From Pelargonium nanum (Eukaryota > Streptophyta > Magnoliopsida > Geraniales > Geraniaceae): 21,742 nucleotides of DNA. A model generated the notes under the pieces. It saw only the letters and a program-made list of their open reading frames with translations, was not told where the DNA came from and made no database searches. How positions within the stretch are numbered: the first letter of the stretch is position 1; each line of letters starts with the position of its first letter. The translations under genes and the position numbers were made by a program. Positions 18,701-21,742 of this stretch are shown in pieces. The stretch is from positions 1 through 21,742 of the forward strand of contig JAYMTF010001710.1 in assembly GCA_036897485.1 (NCBI GenBank). The letters run 5' to 3'.

Positions 18701-19475
18701 AATAAAGAAGAAGTATACGATCCAAGTATCCTACGAGAAGATATGCCCTAAGCCTGAAATAGTTCATTAAAAGATGAACCCAATGAGTTTTAAGCTGAAA
18801 GGTAAAGACGATCTAAATATGTGAACAGAAGATTGACTTGCATAATCTTTCTTCGTTATCATCAAATAAGCTCAATTGTTTTTAGCCCCTGAAACATGTT
18901 TCCACCATGTATATGCTATAACATGCAATTAAATTAACAAATCTGTAAGAAGAAGACAAAAAACGCAAACCTTTTCCATACAAAGCTTTGAAGGAAACAT
19001 TATTCATAGATATTCCCTCAGCTTCAGCTATAGCATCCACCATCTCAAATCCAACCTAACATAATAAATAAATCCCGTTTAGTAATGGTCACATTGAAGT
19101 AAAAGTAAATTATCCTCATAGGTATCATGCGAACAAATGTGCAAGACATGTCGGGCATGGTTCATCTAGGAAAGGGGAAGGGCAAGGAGTCATACTGACA
19201 TTGTGGCGAGTGCCCTGGTACTTCTTGCCAGGGTTACCAAGGCCAACAATCAGCCAGGGATGTTGCTTGGGCTCCTGCAACTCCTCAGTAGTCGATGCAT
19301 TGGTCACAATCGTGGCAGATAAAGAAGGAGAACGAAAGGAATGAGGCATTATTTTCCAACGAGAAAATAACCCAAAAGAAGATGGTTGGAATACGATTTT
19401 TGAGTAGCTATAGCTATAGCTGCATATTGGGAATTTAGTAGTGACGATTGAAGATATGGAAGCACCAACGCTCAT
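15798..19475 (-). CDS. Organellar (plastid-type) peptidyl-tRNA hydrolase, eight exons
   Basis: The enzyme family frees tRNA from peptidyl-tRNA dropped by ribosomes. Exons 19475-19200, 19055-18971, 17163-17096, 17003-16953, 16872-16799, 16224-16166, 16071-15995 and 15905-15798 total 798 nt with GT-AG borders and no stop: 265 residues. Residues 1-60 are Ser-rich, with few acids, and look like an organellar transit peptide. Family residues: Asn81 in GLGNPG, His91 in TRHNVGF, Asn138 in QTFMNASG, Asp163 in FDDMDLP, then GGHGGQNG at 178-185, FPRLRIGIGRPPGK, and LLEGFNKSATFVNT near the end. The position matching catalytic-site His113 of E. coli Pth is Gln183; Asn184 is kept. CRS2 splicing factors descend from this family, but the GRPPGK and C-terminal sequence favour the hydrolase branch. 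The first exon's ATG is the first in frame. Intron 2 (1.8 kb) holds transposons. Confidence 0.93.
17434..18471. mobile_element. Stowaway-like MITE, apparently split by a hAT-like insertion
   Basis: GGGACGGAGGGG followed by TA (18458-18471) is a Stowaway right end, preceded by AGTGGACATTCATTTT. Its mirror, CCATAATGAGTGTCCACTTT (18232-18251), is present on the left, but the outermost TIR bases look displaced. TATAGTCCCCCTCTCC (17431-17446) before the hAT-like element and CTTTCCCCC after it together resemble a CTCCCTCCGTCCC end cut in two. The whole lies inside intron 2 of the hydrolase gene. Confidence 0.5.
17446..18224. mobile_element. hAT-like non-autonomous element, 779 bp
   Basis: The ends are imperfect inverted repeats: CAAGTGTTTTTTAAACCGGA at 17446 and, reverse-complemented from 18224, CAATGTTTTAAAAACCGACC. 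Both are followed by GACC/CCGG-rich sequence (CCGGTCAAACCGG near 17549, GGCCGGTGACC near 18173). Such ends are typical of plant hAT-type MITEs. The flanking octamers CCCTCTCC and CTTTCCCC are only partly alike, so the target duplication is diverged or uncertain. No transposase is present. It sits in intron 2 of the hydrolase gene, in an intron orientation that leaves the splice sites untouched. Confidence 0.55.
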
Positions 19476-20997
19476 GATTATTCTTTAAGTTTCCTTTTCG
19501 AATCCGTTTGGCGTGGCTTACTTTGATGAACTGAAAGCTGATTACTGTCAATTGAAAGACAAGTTTGCATGGTAAATGTTCAATACTTCAAAAAGAGATT
19601 AAGTAGTGAAAATGTGTCGCAATATAAAGTGAGTGTTTGGCTGTCAAGATGAGAACATCATATTGCTCTAAAAAAAAAATCAGATAAATGACATTAAGCT
19701 AAATTAATCTATAATGCAATATGTTTAAATTTTAAAATGAAATAATTACATTCAACGAGAACATAGCGGGTTTGATATATTATTATACATCTAAGCTCAT
19801 AATTGTTCCATAACAGTAAATCTACCAATATTAAAAATATTTAGCAGAAAGACTTTGTTTCAGACTCATTGAAATCTATAATCTACTTGAAGAAAGTTTT
19901 AACTTTTTACTATAAAGGCAGGATTTGCAAAAGGTCCATTACCTCCATATAATTCAGCATTTTATTGGAAGAAGGAAACGTGCTGACAAAAGCCAATATA
20001 ACATTTGTTGAAGTGCATTTTAAAACTATAAATTGTACGAGACAAAATAAATATACACAATATAGGTATTTATAACTAGTAAGAAAATGAATACATAACG
20101 AAGCCTAGAGTTAGATATCAATGTGGAAAAAAATGATGCACATGTCGGAAATTCGCAAGAAAATGTAAAGAAAAGAAGATAGAATTCTTGTATAGTAAAC
20201 ATGAAAAACACTTGATGTCCTCCAGATCAAATTGAATTAATTCACAGCAATTACTGAATATTTATGTACTATGCCCAAGCAAGTAAACTCCAGATAACTG
20301 AAAATAGATATGCTAGCATCAATTTTTATTATTTTTTTCTTCATCTGTTCACTGAGTACCCTCACAAAATAGACAGTAACACATTGAATTAACATAACAA
20401 ACCAATTAATCAATTTCAAACCATAGCACATGGTGTCAAAATTTTGCATGCATATATAAACGAAACTATATGGAACCTGAAATTCTGAGAACCATGTAAC
20501 TCATAATACAACTCTTTAAAAAATATATTTTCTTTCAAATTTCTTATCATTCCAGACCAAATCCACAAATTACATATTCGGTATAATTTATGTGCAAATA
20601 CTCAACCTAGTAAAAAATTGTCAAGATAAAATATGCACAGAATGTATATTTCTAGAACCAGCCAAAGACATGCTTTGTAGGTGACAAGGAGGATATGATC
20701 ATGTTCCATAAAGATATGAATGCTTAATCTAACTACATGAAGATAGTCAGTGCTCCAAAATATCAACAACAATGGCCACTTCATGAAGATGCACAAAACT
20801 CCAACATCGCATAAACCGTAAAATGAAACTTGTATTTATGAAATTCAAGGTTGAACCAAACACAAGTTTGATTTGAGAGACATAAAACACGAATATAGGT
20901 ACCAACATCAACAAATTAATTAAGATTACCAATATTTCACAACTAATATGAATGAATTGACAGTGAATTGGAAAGGGGATGCAGGATTGAGGCTTAC
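19476..20997. other. AT-rich stretch between the hydrolase start and the 20998 exon
   Basis: The part next to 19475 should hold the hydrolase promoter. The remainder is probably intronic to the gene starting at 21136, but no further exon could be proven. One candidate at about 19982-19942 (acceptor TTTTGTCAG, donor GTAATGG) does not fit the phase of the first exon. Open frames here are AT-driven. Confidence 0.4.
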
Positions 20998-21136
20998 CAA
21001 GCGGATGAGGCAGAGTCGTCGGAGTCGGAGTCGGAGTCGGTGGCTGAGAAGTGGCGACGGCGCATAGAAAGAGCAAGATAAGTGGTGAGATGATGTTGGT
21101 TTGGTTCCAATCCCGGACGGGTACGGGGCGGACCAT
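20998..21136 (-). CDS. Probable first exon of a membrane-anchored or secreted protein
   Basis: The minus frame from ATG 21136 gives 46 codons: MVRPVPVRDWNQTN, a hydrophobic run IISPLILLFLCAVATS (15-30), then a Pro/Thr-rich SQPPTPTPTPTTLPHPL, ending at a strong donor G|GTAAGCC (phase 1). A signal peptide or signal anchor followed by a Pro-Thr stalk is the natural reading. The family is not recognised, and downstream exons were not identified before the hydrolase gene. An overlapping frame from ATG 21165 (MSDSDPETTTWSAPYPSG) is the main alternative. The coding sequence includes a short CCGACT repeat. Confidence 0.45.
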
Positions 21137-21225
21137 GTTGTCGTTTCTGGATCCGAATCGCTCATGAATTCCAATCCTGGTGTTGGTGTTGGTGTTTGTG
21201 TCTGTTTCCGTGTGAAATGATTTTT

Positions 21226-21320
21226 AGGGGTAACGATAGATGCGGGCCGTGGGCAGGATGTGGTTCAAGCCCGCGCATGACGCGGGCCTAAACGGGCCGT
21301 GGGCCGGAGTTGGCTTAAAT
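21226..21320. repeat. GC-rich GCGGGCC/GGGCCGTGGGC repeat patch
   Basis: GCGGGCCGTGGGC (21242), CGCGGGCCTAAACGGGCC (21281) and GGGCCGTGGGCCGG (21293) repeat one theme. The patch looks like the end of a repeat family, but no partner end was located. Confidence 0.35.
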
Positions 21321-21589
21321 ATTCAAATTGAATATTTTTAATTATTATACTTATGTGCCATGCACGGACTCTCACCTACTATAAATATTAAAAAGTAAAA
21401 CCTTAATGCAAGAGCCTGTAAAGTTGAACATAGTATGTTTTAGAGTGTGCGTATTTGATCAAGACATGCTGGACCAAACGGTTTAAGTGTTTTGGATTCC
21501 CTTTGTTAGCTACCCTCTGAGTTTTTATTGTGTAGCTTAACCGATAAAAAAATAAGGGTTATATGTTTCCAGATCCCTTGGTCTGATTT

Positions 21590-21742
21590 TTTTTATTTTA
21601 TAGAGTTGGTCCCTACACTTTAATATTGGTTGTTTCGAACTCCGGACTGTAATTTTTTATTATTTAACCCCCTTAAACCTGCTGTACCGGTTGACCATGC
21701 CACGTCAACGGTTTTGTCACGTAGGCATGCCACGTCAGACGT
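21590..21742. mobile_element. Partial long-TIR-type repeat at the window edge
   Basis: GGTCCCTACACTTTAATATT near 21609, followed by GCCACGTCAACGG and GCATGCCACGTCAGACG, resembles the language of long-TIR elements (the 9230-11320 element has comparable phrases). It runs out of the window. Confidence 0.35.

Noticed and set aside
18419-18770. Plus frames next to the Stowaway end
   Set aside because: They lie inside intron 2 of the hydrolase gene, begin in transposon sequence and have no domain.
21103-21116. GGTTCCAATCC, resembling a tRNA B box
   Set aside because: There is no A box or acceptor stem at the right distance, and it lies within a plausible coding exon.
1-21742. CRISPR arrays, bacterial operons or ribosome binding sites
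   Set aside because: No regular repeat-spacer pattern; introns, plant promoters and plant transposons show this is nuclear plant DNA.

Overview
This is nuclear DNA from a flowering plant, most likely a eudicot. It is AT-rich, its genes have GT-AG introns, one protein starts with a plastid-type leader, and the intergenic space is filled with Stowaway, hAT, Mutator-like, Tourist-like, CACTA-like, LINE and LTR-type debris. The species cannot be read from the sequence.

Layout. 1-55: end of a Stowaway MITE. 378-1506 (minus): a poorly resolved gene of unknown function. It has a promoter-like region at 1477-1506, a hydrophobic exon, a 95-codon 3' part with an acidic tail, and an intervening ~90-bp tandem duplication. 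1911-4250: degenerate LTR-retrotransposon sequence (TATA, leader, broken gag-like frames) split by a 509-bp element with a perfect 10-bp target-site duplication. 4250-5020: repeat-derived sequence, a TG/GA microsatellite and a CACTA-like terminus. 5035-7535: an L1-clade LINE whose 5' half is inverted relative to its 3' half, the arrangement left by twin priming. 7978-9121 (minus): a polycistronic C/D-box snoRNA gene with telo-box and TATA. It encodes a snoR77Y-like RNA, two copies of a 25S guide, U16 and U14. 9230-11320: a large inverted-repeat element with a GC-richer core, itself hit by a Tourist-like MITE. 11830-12600: retroelement-like sequence with a 12-bp degenerate tandem repeat. 13268-13430: a small MITE-like inverted repeat.

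14099-15563 (plus): a complete alpha-expansin gene with three coding exons (244 aa). Facing it tail to tail is 15798-19475 (minus): a complete eight-exon gene for an organellar peptidyl-tRNA hydrolase (265 aa). Its second intron is swollen by a hAT-like element apparently nested in a Stowaway-like MITE. 20998-21136 (minus): a probable first exon of a membrane or secreted protein. 21590-21742: repeat-like sequence at the edge.

The expansin and the hydrolase are ordinary housekeeping or cell-wall genes with no functional link to each other. The least obvious content is the snoRNA cluster, identified here from antisense matches to conserved rRNA segments recalled from memory. I saw no clear evidence of an entirely new kind of system. 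The best leads are the snoRNA array with its duplicated double guide, the inverted LINE, the nested transposons and a His-to-Gln change at a conserved hydrolase position.
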